From: JBFWRK01 sp050248955
GTDB lineage: Bacteria; Actinomycetota; Acidimicrobiia; Acidimicrobiales; Ilumatobacteraceae
Direction: 5' to 3'
Assembly (NCBI GenBank): GCA_050248955.1
Contig: JBFWRK010000008.1
Location: forward strand, 139,402-203,401
Length of the DNA stretch: 64,000 bases
Numbering within the stretch: the first letter of the stretch is position 1; the number at the start of each line of letters is the position of its first letter. Shown here piece after piece: positions 8,393 to 17,346 of the stretch. Position numbers and translations under genes: made by a program. The notes beneath the pieces were generated by a model that saw nothing but the letters and a program-made list of their open reading frames with translations, did no database searches and was not told the DNA's origin.

Positions 8393-9430
8393 GTGAGTCG
8401 CGTGGACGCGTCGCCGCCGTCGTCCCGGCTGTCGTCACCGCTGTCGTCAGCGCTGTCGCCGCTCCAGTCGGCGCTCGAACAGCTGCGCCTCGTTGGCGCG
8501 ATCTTCTTCCGTTCCGAGCTCACCGACGGGTTCGCGTTCGAGTCCACGCCGCTGGCGCTCGCCGACGCGCTGCACCCGGGCGCGCAGCGACTGATCCTGT
8601 TCCACATCGTGGCCCACGGCTCGTGCTGGGTCGCGGCTGCGGATGGAGAGCGCCACTGGGCGTGCCAGGGCGACGTGATCGTGCTGCCCTACGGCGACCA
8701 GCACACGATCGGCGGTGCTGCGCCGGCCGAGACGGTGTCGATCATGACGCTGCTCGACGCGCCGCCTTGGCAGGACCTGCCGCTCATCCGCCACGGTGGC
8801 GGCGGTGAGCGCACCGACCTCGTCTGCGGCTACCTGTACTCCGACGATCCCCTGTTCGACCCGGCGATGCGGGTGTTCCCGCCGGCCTTCGTCGTGCGCC
8901 TCACAGGCGGCGCGGCGGCCGGCTGGGTACAGGCGAGCATCGCGTACGCGATCGAGGAAGCCGTGCCCTCCAACGCCAGCACGAGCCTGATCTCCACGCG
9001 ATTGCCCGAGCTCGTGGTGATCGAGGTGCTCCGGGTGCACCTCGCATCGGCACCCGCGGCGGACCGTGGATGGCTCGCCGCGCTGCGCGATCCGGTCCTG
9101 GCGCCGGCACTCTCGCTCCTGCACAGCGATCCCGGTCGCCGATGGACGGTTGCGGACCTCGCATCGGGTGCCGCGGTGTCGCGTTCGTTGCTCGCCGAGC
9201 GCTTCAGCCAGATCCTCGGTCGTTCGCCGATCCGCTACCTCACGGAGTGGCGCATGCACCTTGCTGAGGACCTCCTCGCGACCACCGACACCGGTGTCGC
9301 CACGGTGGCCAGGCGCGTCGGTTACGACTCCGAAGAAGCGTTCAGCCGGGCGTTCAAACGGGCGCGCGGGTTGTCGCCGACTCACTGGCGCGCTGCTCGC
9401 GCTGCTCCGCTCCGGACGCCGGCGTCATAG
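8393..9430 (+). CDS. AraC-family transcriptional regulator with cupin-type sensor domain
   Basis: Predicted 345 residues. The N-terminal two thirds form a cupin/AraC_binding_2-like sensor (LILFHIVAHGSCWVAAADGE, GDVIVLPYGDQHTIGG near residue 100). The C-terminus has two HTH motifs (RRWTVADLASGAAVSRSLLA and VATVARRVGYDSEEAFSRAF, ending ARGLSPTHWR), the AraC hallmark. Start GTG 8393 has GGAG 8 nt upstream. Long open frames reaching upstream are antisense to the VOC and kinase genes and are not coding. It probably responds to a small hydrophobic ligand. The divergent VOC gene is a candidate target. Confidence 0.85.
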   Translation: MSRVDASPPSSRLSSPLSSALSPLQSALEQLRLVGAIFFRSELTDGFAFESTPLALADALHPGAQRLILFHIVAHGSCWVAAADGERHWACQGDVIVLPYGDQHTIGGAAPAETVSIMTLLDAPPWQDLPLIRHGGGGERTDLVCGYLYSDDPLFDPAMRVFPPAFVVRLTGGAAAGWVQASIAYAIEEAVPSNASTSLISTRLPELVVIEVLRVHLASAPAADRGWLAALRDPVLAPALSLLHSDPGRRWTVADLASGAAVSRSLLAERFSQILGRSPIRYLTEWRMHLAEDLLATTDTGVATVARRVGYDSEEAFSRAFKRARGLSPTHWRAARAAPLRTPAS

Positions 9431-9441
9431 AGCGATCGGCG

Positions 9442-9852
9442 ATGTGGACGTGTCCGGACTGTGCGCGGACCTTCGGCCGCCGGAACCAGTCCCACGAGTG
9501 CGCGCCGGCGATGACGCTCGACGACTACTTCTCCACCGGTCCGGACCGCGAGCGGCCGATCTTCGAGGTCGTACGGGCGCATCTCGACTCGCTCGGGGAC
9601 GTGCGAATCGAGGCGGTCTCGGTCGGGATCTTCTTCAAGCGCTCGACCACCTTCGTGGAGCTCCGGCCGAGGGACAAGTGGGTCGCGTTGTCGTTCGGCC
9701 TGTCGCACGCGATCGAGCACCCGCGCATCGCTCGGCGGATGAAGGGGAGCGGCCGTCGCACCTACTACGTGGTCAACCTCCGTGGACCAGAGGACGTCGA
9801 TGACACCGTGCGGTCGTGGCTCACCGAGTCGTACCTCGAGACCGCGCCGTGA
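9442..9852 (+). CDS. DUF5655 domain protein with N-terminal zinc-ribbon-like motif
   Basis: Predicted 136 residues. The N-terminus has MWTCPDCARTFGRRNQSHEC, a C-X2-C and H/C arrangement suggesting a small zinc site. The remainder matches the DUF5655 pattern (VSVGIFFKRSTTFVELRPRD, HAIEHPRIARRMKGSGRRTY). The function of DUF5655 is not established. Its last 32 bp overlap the 3' end of the convergent PLP-decarboxylase gene. It follows the AraC regulator by 11 bp and may be co-transcribed. Confidence 0.75.
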   Translation: MWTCPDCARTFGRRNQSHECAPAMTLDDYFSTGPDRERPIFEVVRAHLDSLGDVRIEAVSVGIFFKRSTTFVELRPRDKWVALSFGLSHAIEHPRIARRMKGSGRRTYYVVNLRGPEDVDDTVRSWLTESYLETAP

Positions 9853-11221
9853 GCGGGCCGATCGCCATGTCGTCGAGCAGCCCGCCGAGCGCCGCCACGG
9901 AGGTGCGCGGGTTGATGACGCACACCCGGTAGCACGTCTCGCCCTCCCAGCGCGTCGGCACGATCAGCGTCGTACCGTCACGGGCTCGTTCTCGCGTCCA
10001 GTCGCGGTAGTCCTCGTCGCGCCAACCCCTGCAGCGGAAGAGCACGACCGACAGGTCGGGTTCGAGGAGGAGCTCGAAGTGCTCGGGGCGGGACCGGACG
10101 TCGTCGGCGAAGGCGTGGGCCGTGGCGAGCGTGGTCTCCACCGCGTCGCGGTAGGCGTCCGTACCGTGGGTGACGAGCGAGAACCAGAGCGGGAGCCCCC
10201 GGGCGCGCCGCGACAGGTGGAAGCCGTAGTCCGCCGGGTTCCACTCGCCGCGATCGATCGCGTCGAGGTAGTCGCCGTGCTGCGCGTGCGCGGCTGCCGC
10301 GAGCGAGGGTTCGCGGTACACGAGCGCGCCGGCGTCGTACGGAGCGAACAACCACTTGTGCGGGTCGACGCTGAAGCTGTCGGAGCGCTCGATGCCTGCG
10401 AACTTCGGGCGCGCCGACGGTGCGCACAACGCGGCGCCTCCGTACGCGCCGTCGACGTGGAGCCAGAGCTGCCGCTCGGCACACACGTCGGCGATGCCCG
10501 CCAGGTCGTCGAGCGCGCCGACGTTCGTGGTGCCGGCGCTGGCCACGACGGCGAACAGACCCGATGCCGTGGCCGGGTCGGCGGCGCAGGCGGCCGAGAG
10601 CGACGCACCGGTCATGCGGCCGTGCTCGTCCGCCGGCACGACGAGGACGTCGACGTCCATCACCCGGGCCGCGGCCTTCACCGACGCGTGGACCTCGCTC
10701 GTCGCTGCGAACGCCCACCTCGGCGGGCGGCCGGCACGCTCCTGGCGCTCCATCGCATGGTGCCGGCCGGTCACGAGGGCACTGAGATTCGCGGCCGAGC
10801 CACCGGACACGAAGCAGCCGCCTGCTCCGGGTGGGAAGCCGGCGAGCTCCGCCAGCCAGGCGAGCGCCTGGTTCTCCGCCGCGATCGCGCCGGCGCCGCT
10901 CTCCCAGTGCCCCGCGAAGATCGACGACGCGCTCACGACGAGGTCGAACAGCGTTGCCGCGAACGTCGGCGCGGTCGGCACGTAGGACAGCATCATCGGG
11001 TCGTCCATCGGACGGCACGCCGGCACCAGCACGTCACGGAACACCCGGAGCGCTTCGTGCCCGCCGACGCCGCCTGGTGAGAGCATCCCGTCCAGCACGG
11101 CCTCCAGTTCCGTGGCCGGGCGCGCCCCCCAGTGGGTGTCCTTCGGCAGGCGCAGGCGCTCGACGGCATATCCGAGGACCGAATGTGCGAGCAAGTCCGT
11201 GCGTTCGTCCCACGAATGCAT
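9821..11221 (-). CDS. PLP-dependent group II decarboxylase (aromatic-L-amino-acid/glutamate decarboxylase fold)
   Basis: Predicted 466 residues of the fold-type I PLP decarboxylase family. Visible: LSYVPTAPTFAATLFD, GGCFVSGGSAANLSALVTGR (phosphate loop), ASEVHASVKAAARVMD, LWLHVDGAYGGAALCAPSAR (Asp for the pyridine nitrogen) and FSVDPHKWLFAPYDAGALVY with the Schiff-base Lys in PHKW. Family reactions release CO2 from an amino acid (Trp, Tyr, Phe, Glu or 2,4-diaminobutyrate); the substrate cannot be called. ATG 11221 (MHSWDERTDLL) is preferred over a longer frame lacking family similarity. Divergent from glgA, 91 bp apart. Confidence 0.85.
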   Translation of the reverse strand: MHSWDERTDLLAHSVLGYAVERLRLPKDTHWGARPATELEAVLDGMLSPGGVGGHEALRVFRDVLVPACRPMDDPMMLSYVPTAPTFAATLFDLVVSASSIFAGHWESGAGAIAAENQALAWLAELAGFPPGAGGCFVSGGSAANLSALVTGRHHAMERQERAGRPPRWAFAATSEVHASVKAAARVMDVDVLVVPADEHGRMTGASLSAACAADPATASGLFAVVASAGTTNVGALDDLAGIADVCAERQLWLHVDGAYGGAALCAPSARPKFAGIERSDSFSVDPHKWLFAPYDAGALVYREPSLAAAAHAQHGDYLDAIDRGEWNPADYGFHLSRRARGLPLWFSLVTHGTDAYRDAVETTLATAHAFADDVRSRPEHFELLLEPDLSVVLFRCRGWRDEDYRDWTRERARDGTTLIVPTRWEGETCYRVCVINPRTSVAALGGLLDDMAIGPLTARSRGTTR

Positions 11222-11312
11222 CGCGAAACCCCCGTGATCGTTCGGTACCAAACGAAACTGCAGCGTACCGGGGTCGGGCAGGCCGGGAGGCGGCATCGGC
11301 CAGACTGGACCG

Positions 11313-12713
11313 ATGAAGGTCCTGTTCGCCACGGCGGAGCTCGCCCCCCTGGTCCGCGTCGGGGGTCTTGCCCCCGCAGCCGCTGGTCTCGTCGATGCGC
11401 TGCGCGACCTCGACGTCGAGGTCGAGGTCGTCCTGCCCGACTACTTCGGCACGCCGCTCGCCGATGAGACGACGGTCGTGCTCGACGTTCCCGAATGGGC
11501 GGGCCCGGCGACCGCTCGGCGAGGGGTCGCACACAAGGTCGGCAGGGTCACGCTCGTCCGGTCGAGGGGGATCGAGCGCCCGCACCCCTACGTCCAGCCC
11601 GACGGTGTCGGGTTCCCGGACAACGACCGGCGGTTCTTCGGTTTCTCCGCCGCTGTCGCCGCGCTGACACGGATCACGGCACCCGACGTCCTCCACCTGA
11701 ACGACTGGCACACGGCAACCGCGCTCGCCCACCTGGAAGCACCCCCGCCCACCGTCCTCACGATCCACACCCTCGGCTACCAGGGCTGGGCGAACATCGG
11801 CTGGCTCGACGGCTTCCTGCACCACCGCGGCGCGTTCCTGCACGGCAACGACTGCAACCCGCTCGCCGGTGGCATCCGGCTGGCCGATCTCGTCGTCACC
11901 GTGAGCCCGACGTACGCGCAGGAGATCGTGACGCCCCAGGGCGGGTTCGGGCTCGATGGCGAGCTGCGCCGACGCGGCGACGAGCTCGTGGGGATCCTGA
12001 ACGGGATCGACACGGCGATCTGGGATCCGTCGAACGATCCGAACCTCGTCGCTCCGTACGACGCAGGCGACCTGAGTGGCAAGGCCGCGTCGCAAGCGGC
12101 GTTGTGCGAGGAGCTCGGGCTCGACGACGGCCCGGGTCCGCTCGTGGTGATCGTCAGCCGCCTCGTCGAGCAGAAGGGCATCGATCTCGTCGTGCCCGCG
12201 CTGCCCTTGCTCCCGCGCCTGCCGGCACGCGTCGCCGTGTTGGGCGACGGCGACCGCACCCTGGCCGAGACGTTGCACGCCGCGGCCGGCGCACAGCCGG
12301 AGCGGGTGGCGTTTCGCCAGGGCTACGACGAGGGGCTCGCCCACCGGCTGTTCGCGGGCGGTGACCTGTTCCTGATGCCGAGCCGCTTCGAGCCCTGCGG
12401 CCTCGCCCAGATGCAGGCGATGCGCTACGGGACACCCGTGATCGCCACCGATGTCGGCGGGCTGCACGACACGGTCGTCGACGTCGATGCCGAGCCGGCG
12501 CGCGGCACGGGCACCGTCGCGGCACTGGCCGATCCGCTGCACGTGCTCGATGCGCTGCACCGCGCCGTTCGCGCCTTCTCGAACCGTCCCCGACGCGATG
12601 CCATGCGACGACGGGGCATGGCGATCGACTGGTCGTGGCGGGCGCCAGCGATCGCTCACATCGCGCACTACCAGCGGTTGACCACCGCTCGGCGCGCTCC
12701 GCCGAGGGCGTGA
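11313..12713 (+). CDS. glgA: Glycogen synthase, GT5 family
   Basis: Predicted 466 residues, close to the family's usual length. GT5 features: N-terminal MKVLFATAELAPLVRVGGLA, LHLNDWHTA near 130, LADLVVTVSPTYAQEI, LNGIDTAIWDP, IVSRLVEQKGIDLV and the donor-site block SRFEPCGLAQMQAMRYGTPV. It transfers glucose from ADP-glucose to alpha-1,4-glucan. The classical KTGGL substrate loop is altered to RVGGL, so the usual Lys is Arg and Thr is Val. It lies 34 bp upstream of glgC on the same strand, forming a two-gene glycogen module. Confidence 0.9.
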   Translation: MKVLFATAELAPLVRVGGLAPAAAGLVDALRDLDVEVEVVLPDYFGTPLADETTVVLDVPEWAGPATARRGVAHKVGRVTLVRSRGIERPHPYVQPDGVGFPDNDRRFFGFSAAVAALTRITAPDVLHLNDWHTATALAHLEAPPPTVLTIHTLGYQGWANIGWLDGFLHHRGAFLHGNDCNPLAGGIRLADLVVTVSPTYAQEIVTPQGGFGLDGELRRRGDELVGILNGIDTAIWDPSNDPNLVAPYDAGDLSGKAASQAALCEELGLDDGPGPLVVIVSRLVEQKGIDLVVPALPLLPRLPARVAVLGDGDRTLAETLHAAAGAQPERVAFRQGYDEGLAHRLFAGGDLFLMPSRFEPCGLAQMQAMRYGTPVIATDVGGLHDTVVDVDAEPARGTGTVAALADPLHVLDALHRAVRAFSNRPRRDAMRRRGMAIDWSWRAPAIAHIAHYQRLTTARRAPPRA

Positions 12714-12747
12714 CCGCGTTCTCCGGACCACTCGCTATGGTGCCGTC

Positions 12748-13989
12748 ATGGCAGCCGAGCCGAAGGTCTTCGTGATCGTCCTTGCCGGTGGAGAGGGCCG
12801 CCGGTTGTCACCCCTCACGGCTGACCGTGCAAAACCGGCGGTCCCGTTCGGTGGTTCCTACCGGATCATCGACTTCGTCCTGTCCAACTTCGCGAACGCG
12901 CGGTACCTCAAGATCGTGGTGCTCACGCAGTACAAGAGCCACAGCCTCGACCGGCACATCAGCCAGACGTGGCGGTTCTCGACGTTGCTGGGCAACTACG
13001 TGACGCCGGTACCGGCGCAGATGCGTCGAGGCCCGCACTGGTTCTCGGGATCGGCCGATGCGATCTACCAGAACCTCAACCTGATCAGCGACGAGAAGCC
13101 CGACCTGGTGTGCGTGTTCGGCGCGGACCACATCTACCACATGGATCCGCGGCAGATGGTCCGGAATCACGTCGACTCGGGAGCAGGCGTCACCGTTGCC
13201 GCGATCCCCGTGCCGATCGAACAGGCCCACCAGTTCGGCATCATCGACGCATCGCCCACGGGCAAGATCCTGCAGTTCCTCGAGAAGCCGCCGACACCTC
13301 CGGGGATGCCCGGCGATCCGACGCGCGCGCTCGCGTCGATGGGCAACTACGTGTTCAACACCGACGTCCTCGTCGACATCGTCACGCCATCGCCGACCGC
13401 CCGCACGAACACCGATGTCGGCGGCGACGTGATCCCGGCGCTCACCCAGATGGGCGTGGCGAACATGTACGACTTCTCGTTGAACGAGGTGCCCGGTCAG
13501 GCAGAGCACGAGCGCGGCTACTGGCGCGACGTCGGGACGCTCGACGCGTACTACGACGCGAACATGGACCTGCTGATGCCGCTCCCCGCGTTCAGCCTCT
13601 ACAACCTGGACTGGCCCGTGTACAGCTTGCAGCTCCCGCTGCCCCCCGCAAAGGTCGGGTACGGACGCAGCGGCGAGCACGGGAAGATCTCGAACAGCCT
13701 GCTGTGCGCCGGTTCGATCGTGTCGGGCGGGATCGTCGAGCGATCGATCATCGGACCCGACGTGTACATCGACACCGGCGCCGAGGTCACCGACTCGATC
13801 GTCTTCCCGGGGGTCCGCATCGGGCCGGAAGCGCGGCTGCACCGCTGCGTGATCGACAAGAACGTCGTCGTGCCGGCCGGTCAGCAGATCGGGATGGACG
13901 CCGCCCACGACCGTGAGCGGTTCGATGTGTCCGACGCCGGCATCGTCGTCGTGCCGAAGGAGCACCTGGTCGTCGAACGCGTTCCCTGA
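12748..13989 (+). CDS. glgC: Glucose-1-phosphate adenylyltransferase
   Basis: Predicted 413 residues. N-terminal nucleotidyltransferase with GGEGRRLSPLTADRAKPAVP, GSADAIYQNLNLI and FGADHIYHMDPRQM; EKPPTPPG and WRDVGTLDAYYDANMDL follow. A C-terminal left-handed beta-helix holds hexapeptide-type repeats (NSLLCAGSIVSGGIVERSII, VRIGPEARLHRCVIDKNVVV). It makes ADP-glucose from glucose-1-phosphate and ATP, the committed step for glgA. A TATGGT -10 box (12736-12741) lies 6 nt before ATG 12748, so glgC may also have its own leaderless promoter apart from read-through from glgA. Confidence 0.93.
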   Translation: MAAEPKVFVIVLAGGEGRRLSPLTADRAKPAVPFGGSYRIIDFVLSNFANARYLKIVVLTQYKSHSLDRHISQTWRFSTLLGNYVTPVPAQMRRGPHWFSGSADAIYQNLNLISDEKPDLVCVFGADHIYHMDPRQMVRNHVDSGAGVTVAAIPVPIEQAHQFGIIDASPTGKILQFLEKPPTPPGMPGDPTRALASMGNYVFNTDVLVDIVTPSPTARTNTDVGGDVIPALTQMGVANMYDFSLNEVPGQAEHERGYWRDVGTLDAYYDANMDLLMPLPAFSLYNLDWPVYSLQLPLPPAKVGYGRSGEHGKISNSLLCAGSIVSGGIVERSIIGPDVYIDTGAEVTDSIVFPGVRIGPEARLHRCVIDKNVVVPAGQQIGMDAAHDRERFDVSDAGIVVVPKEHLVVERVP

Positions 13990-14033
13990 CCGGCACCGGC
14001 CGCGCCGGCGGGTCGATGGCCGGCCGGGCTCCC

Positions 14034-15941
14034 TCAGATCCCGTCGACGGCAAGGGCCGCGCGTCGCCCTTCGAGCACGGCCTCCATGATCGTGCGCGGC
14101 GCGACGCAGTCACCAGCCGCGAGATGCGCGCCCGCCAGAGGCGCGTCGGGCAACCGGAAGCCGCAGTCGACGACCGCCGCCGCGCCGAGCGTCGTCACGG
14201 TGCCGGTGAAGCGATCCGTCACGTCGACCTCGAGCGCACCGCCCGCCACCGACCGGACGGTGCGGGGCACGGCGCGCCGCACGATGCGCACCCCGCGCTG
14301 CTGCAGACGCACGTTCGCCGGCGCGAGGTCGCCGGTGCGTGCGAGCTCGTTGCCGGCGATGTTGTCCTGGGTGACGAGGACGGCCCGCTCGCCGAGCTCC
14401 TCGGCGAGCCGCACCGCGATCGGACCGCCGATCGGGTCGAGCACGACGACGTCGCCCTCGGCGGGGAGCGACTCGGCGCCGGCCCGGAGGTCGCGGACGT
14501 CGATCGTCGATGCGCCCGGCTCGACGGTGCACGTCGGTTCGCCCCTGACCGATCCGGTGCACTGGATCACGACGTCGGGCGCGCCGGCGCCGGCGATCGC
14601 CGAGGCTCCCGTCGTGCCGAGGTCGATCGCGACCCCGAGCCGATTCAGCTCCGACGTCGCCCAGGTGACGAACGGTCCGCCGGGCGGCGTGATCGCGGCG
14701 ATGCCCCCGAGGTGGTCGTCGCGCTCGATGATGCGGACGTGATGCCCTCGCTCCGCCGCGACTCGCGCCGCCTCGAGACCGGCGGGACCGCCTCCGATCA
14801 CGAGCACGTCGCGCGCGTGTGCCGCAGCCCGGTACCAGTCGGGATCCTCGGTCTCGCGTCCGGTCGAGGGCTCGACCACGCAGGAGATGATCGGGTTGCG
14901 GGCATCGCGGACCTGGCACGCCTGGTTGCAGAGCAGGCACGGCCGGACCCGGTCGGGGGTGCCCGCCACCAGCTTGCCGACGAGGTCCGGATCGGCGAGG
15001 AGGGCGCGTGTCATCTCGACCGCGTCGCACACACCGCCGACGACAGCGGACTCGGCCTGGAGCGGATCGACGACCGATCCCTGCAGGACGACTGCCACCC
15101 GCGCCGGCACGACCGAGCGCACGGTGCGGCAGAGGTCGATGTTGAAGCCCGGCGGCTCGTGCAGGTCCGGCCGCGTCTTCTCCACCGAGAAGATCGCCCC
15201 CCGCACCACCACGAGGTAGTCGAGGTGCTCCGCCAGCGCGACGGCGATCCCGGGCGCCATCTCGGGGGTGATGCCGGCCCACGGTGCCAGTTCGTCGCAC
15301 GAGAGCCGGAGCCCGAGCACCGTGTCCGGGCCGATCGAGGAGCGAACCCTGCTCAGCACGTCGCGCGCGAAGCGCAGACGATCCTGTCCCCACTCGTCGC
15401 CGCGGTGGTTCGTCAGGCCGGAGAGGAACTGGCGCAGGAGGCTGTGCTGCCCGCCGTTCACCTCGACGCCGTCGCAGCCGCTCCCGACCGCGAGCCGGGC
15501 CGCTGCTGCGAACCCGTCGACCACGGCAGCGATGTCCTCCGGCTCCATCCACTTCGGCACTTCTCGAGCATTGACCTCGGGCACCCGAGACGGTGCCCAC
15601 AGCTCGCGTTGCGAGTACGCGGACGAGCCCTGACCGCCGGCGTGGCCCAGCGCGGCGACGACGAGCGCGCCCTCGGCGTGGCCGGCGGTGGCGACGGCCT
15701 CCCAGCCCTCGCCGCAACGAGCTGCCAGCGGGGCCCGTTCGTAGGGCCAGTCGGAGTCGTGCACCGACGCCTCGTCGACCACGATCGTGCCGACGCCGCC
15801 GCGGGCCAGACGGCGGTTGAGCGCGACGTGGCGGGCGCCGATGCGGCGGTCATCGTCACCGAGGTTGGTGACGATCGACCCGAACATCACGCGGTTCTTC
15901 GCCGTCCGGGCGCCGAGTGACAGAGGGTCGAGCAGACGCAC
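14034..15941 (-). CDS. FadH/OYE-family NADH:flavin oxidoreductase, mycofactocin-associated type (OYE 1-like)
   Basis: Predicted 635 residues with the same architecture as the flavoenzyme at 491-2449: an OYE barrel (VAALGHAGGQGSSAYSQREL near 95), a 4Fe-4S motif C-X2-C-X3-C-X11-C (Cys 335, 338, 342, 354), and the dinucleotide fold VIGGGPAGLEAARVAAERGH near 381. Overall it is clearly a separate paralogue and not a recent duplicate. From memory it fits the 'mycofactocin system FadH/OYE oxidoreductase 1' group, partly by its ~635-residue length. It starts at GTG 15941. Convergent with glgC, 44 bp apart. The substrate is unknown; enoyl-type reduction is inferred. Confidence 0.83.
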   Translation of the reverse strand: MRLLDPLSLGARTAKNRVMFGSIVTNLGDDDRRIGARHVALNRRLARGGVGTIVVDEASVHDSDWPYERAPLAARCGEGWEAVATAGHAEGALVVAALGHAGGQGSSAYSQRELWAPSRVPEVNAREVPKWMEPEDIAAVVDGFAAAARLAVGSGCDGVEVNGGQHSLLRQFLSGLTNHRGDEWGQDRLRFARDVLSRVRSSIGPDTVLGLRLSCDELAPWAGITPEMAPGIAVALAEHLDYLVVVRGAIFSVEKTRPDLHEPPGFNIDLCRTVRSVVPARVAVVLQGSVVDPLQAESAVVGGVCDAVEMTRALLADPDLVGKLVAGTPDRVRPCLLCNQACQVRDARNPIISCVVEPSTGRETEDPDWYRAAAHARDVLVIGGGPAGLEAARVAAERGHHVRIIERDDHLGGIAAITPPGGPFVTWATSELNRLGVAIDLGTTGASAIAGAGAPDVVIQCTGSVRGEPTCTVEPGASTIDVRDLRAGAESLPAEGDVVVLDPIGGPIAVRLAEELGERAVLVTQDNIAGNELARTGDLAPANVRLQQRGVRIVRRAVPRTVRSVAGGALEVDVTDRFTGTVTTLGAAAVVDCGFRLPDAPLAGAHLAAGDCVAPRTIMEAVLEGRRAALAVDGI

Positions 15942-16110
15942 GGCTGTCGATTGTTGCCGCTCACCTCGCCCAGCAGGAACTCACGGCGTCGAGGCGGCGT
16001 CGCCGCTCCGAGCAGCGGGCCCCCGAACGGGTCGGCCGTGGGACCAAGGTCCCGGTCGCTAGGGCCATCAGGCTCGGCCCGCCACGGTGATGTGGGGCGA
16101 GGCTGAAGGC

Positions 16111-16743
16111 GTGAGGCAGCGTCGTCGCAGCTACCGGTCGATGGTCGCGCTCGTCGGGGCGGCGCTGATGTTCGCCGGTTGCGGTTCCAGCGGTTCATCG
16201 ACGCTCGCCGGCATCACCCGGCCGGAGCCGTTGCAGGTCGGTTCGGTTTCGTTGCCGGACGTCACCGACGGGTCAGCGTCGAGCGATCTGACGATGGCTG
16301 CCGAGCCGGGTCACCTGCTGATCACGTACTTCGGTTACACGCACTGCCCGGATGTCTGCCCGACGACGATGTTCGACCTCGCCAACGCGCTCGAGCGGAT
16401 CGGCGACCGCGCCGACCGCGTCGACGTCGCGCTCGTGACCGTCGATCCCGACCGCGACACCCCCGAGGTCCTGAACGGCTACCTCGACTACTTCTTCGAC
16501 GGCCGCTACCACGCAGTTCAGCCGGTCGACCTCGAACAGCTCGCGGACGCCCAGCAGGCGTTCGGTGCGTCGTCCAGTGTCATGACCACCGCGTCGGGCG
16601 AGATCGAGGTATCGCACACCGCGATCACCTACGTCATCGATCAGGCCGGATCCGTGCTCGTCGAATGGCCATTCGGCACCAAGGGCGAAACGATGGCCGA
16701 CGATCTCGAGATCCTGCTCGCCCGCCAGGAGGAGACATCATGA
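16111..16743 (+). CDS. SCO1/SenC-family copper-binding lipoprotein
   Basis: Predicted 210 residues. A lipoprotein signal (basic start, MVALVGAALMFAGC with lipobox Cys 24) precedes a thioredoxin fold with the SCO copper motif GYTHCPDVCPTT (Cys 79 and 83) and a downstream His in SHTAITYVID. SCO proteins deliver copper to the CuA centre of cytochrome c oxidase or act as thiol reductants. GTG 16111 is chosen because GAGG lies 8 nt upstream and the start gives a typical signal; GTG 16087 and ATG 16090 are in frame. First of four tightly linked genes; its stop overlaps the next ATG by 4 bp. Confidence 0.85.
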   Translation: MRQRRRSYRSMVALVGAALMFAGCGSSGSSTLAGITRPEPLQVGSVSLPDVTDGSASSDLTMAAEPGHLLITYFGYTHCPDVCPTTMFDLANALERIGDRADRVDVALVTVDPDRDTPEVLNGYLDYFFDGRYHAVQPVDLEQLADAQQAFGASSSVMTTASGEIEVSHTAITYVIDQAGSVLVEWPFGTKGETMADDLEILLARQEETS

Positions 16744-17345
16744 TGATCACCACCCGCTCGATCGGACGGGGTGCGGCGCGCTCCCGGCGATGGGTGTCGC
16801 TCGGCGTCGGGTTGACGATGATCGCCGCGCTCGGCGCCTGCGGCGACGACGACGACTCCGACGCGGCAGGCACCGACGCGTCGGCAGCCGCCTCCGTCGA
16901 GGTGGAGAACGCCTGGTCCCGCACCAGCCCGGCGATGACCACGGCCGGCGCGGTGTACCTGACCCTCACCAGTGCCGACGGTGATCGCCTCGTCGCAGCC
17001 GCGGTGCCGACCACGGTGGCCGCCAAGACCGAGATCCACGAGACCGTGGTGGCCGAGAGCGGCGACATGACCGACACCACCGCGATGGCAGCCGGCGACA
17101 CGGCAGCGCCCGCCATGTCCGACACGACCGCCATGGGCGGCACGGAGGAGATGACGATGCGGCCCATCGACGGGCTGGATCTGCCCGCAGGCACTGCGGT
17201 CGTGCTCGAGCCAGGCGGCTACCACATCATGCTGCTGGACCTCGTCGCTCCCCTCGAGCTCGGTACGGAGATCTCGCTGACGCTCACGTTCGAGCAGGCC
17301 GGCGAGCAGACCGTGTCGGTGCCCGTCCTCGCGGAAGCTCCGTGA
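16740..17345 (+). CDS. PCu(A)C copper chaperone lipoprotein with Met-rich insert
   Basis: Predicted 201 residues. Lipoprotein signal (LTMIAALGAC), then the PCu(A)C domain: VENAWSRTSP, GAVYLTLTS, KTEIHETVV (His ligand), MTMRPIDGLDLPAGTAVVLE and GGYHIMLLDL (His and Met ligands). Between the first His and MTMRP sits an insertion of about 30 residues containing repeated D(T/M)TA(M) units with five extra Met. This is longer than the usual short linker and may add Cu(I) sites. AGGAGG precedes ATG 16740, which overlaps the SCO stop. The partner is probably the SCO protein in CuA assembly. Confidence 0.85.
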   Translation: MMITTRSIGRGAARSRRWVSLGVGLTMIAALGACGDDDDSDAAGTDASAAASVEVENAWSRTSPAMTTAGAVYLTLTSADGDRLVAAAVPTTVAAKTEIHETVVAESGDMTDTTAMAAGDTAAPAMSDTTAMGGTEEMTMRPIDGLDLPAGTAVVLEPGGYHIMLLDLVAPLELGTEISLTLTFEQAGEQTVSVPVLAEAP

Positions 17346-17346
17346 C

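Noticed and set aside
13990..14033. GC-rich hairpins between glgC and the convergent OYE gene as a bidirectional terminator
   Set aside because: Stems are short and overlapping, without a T-run; in DNA this GC-rich such pairing is expected by chance.
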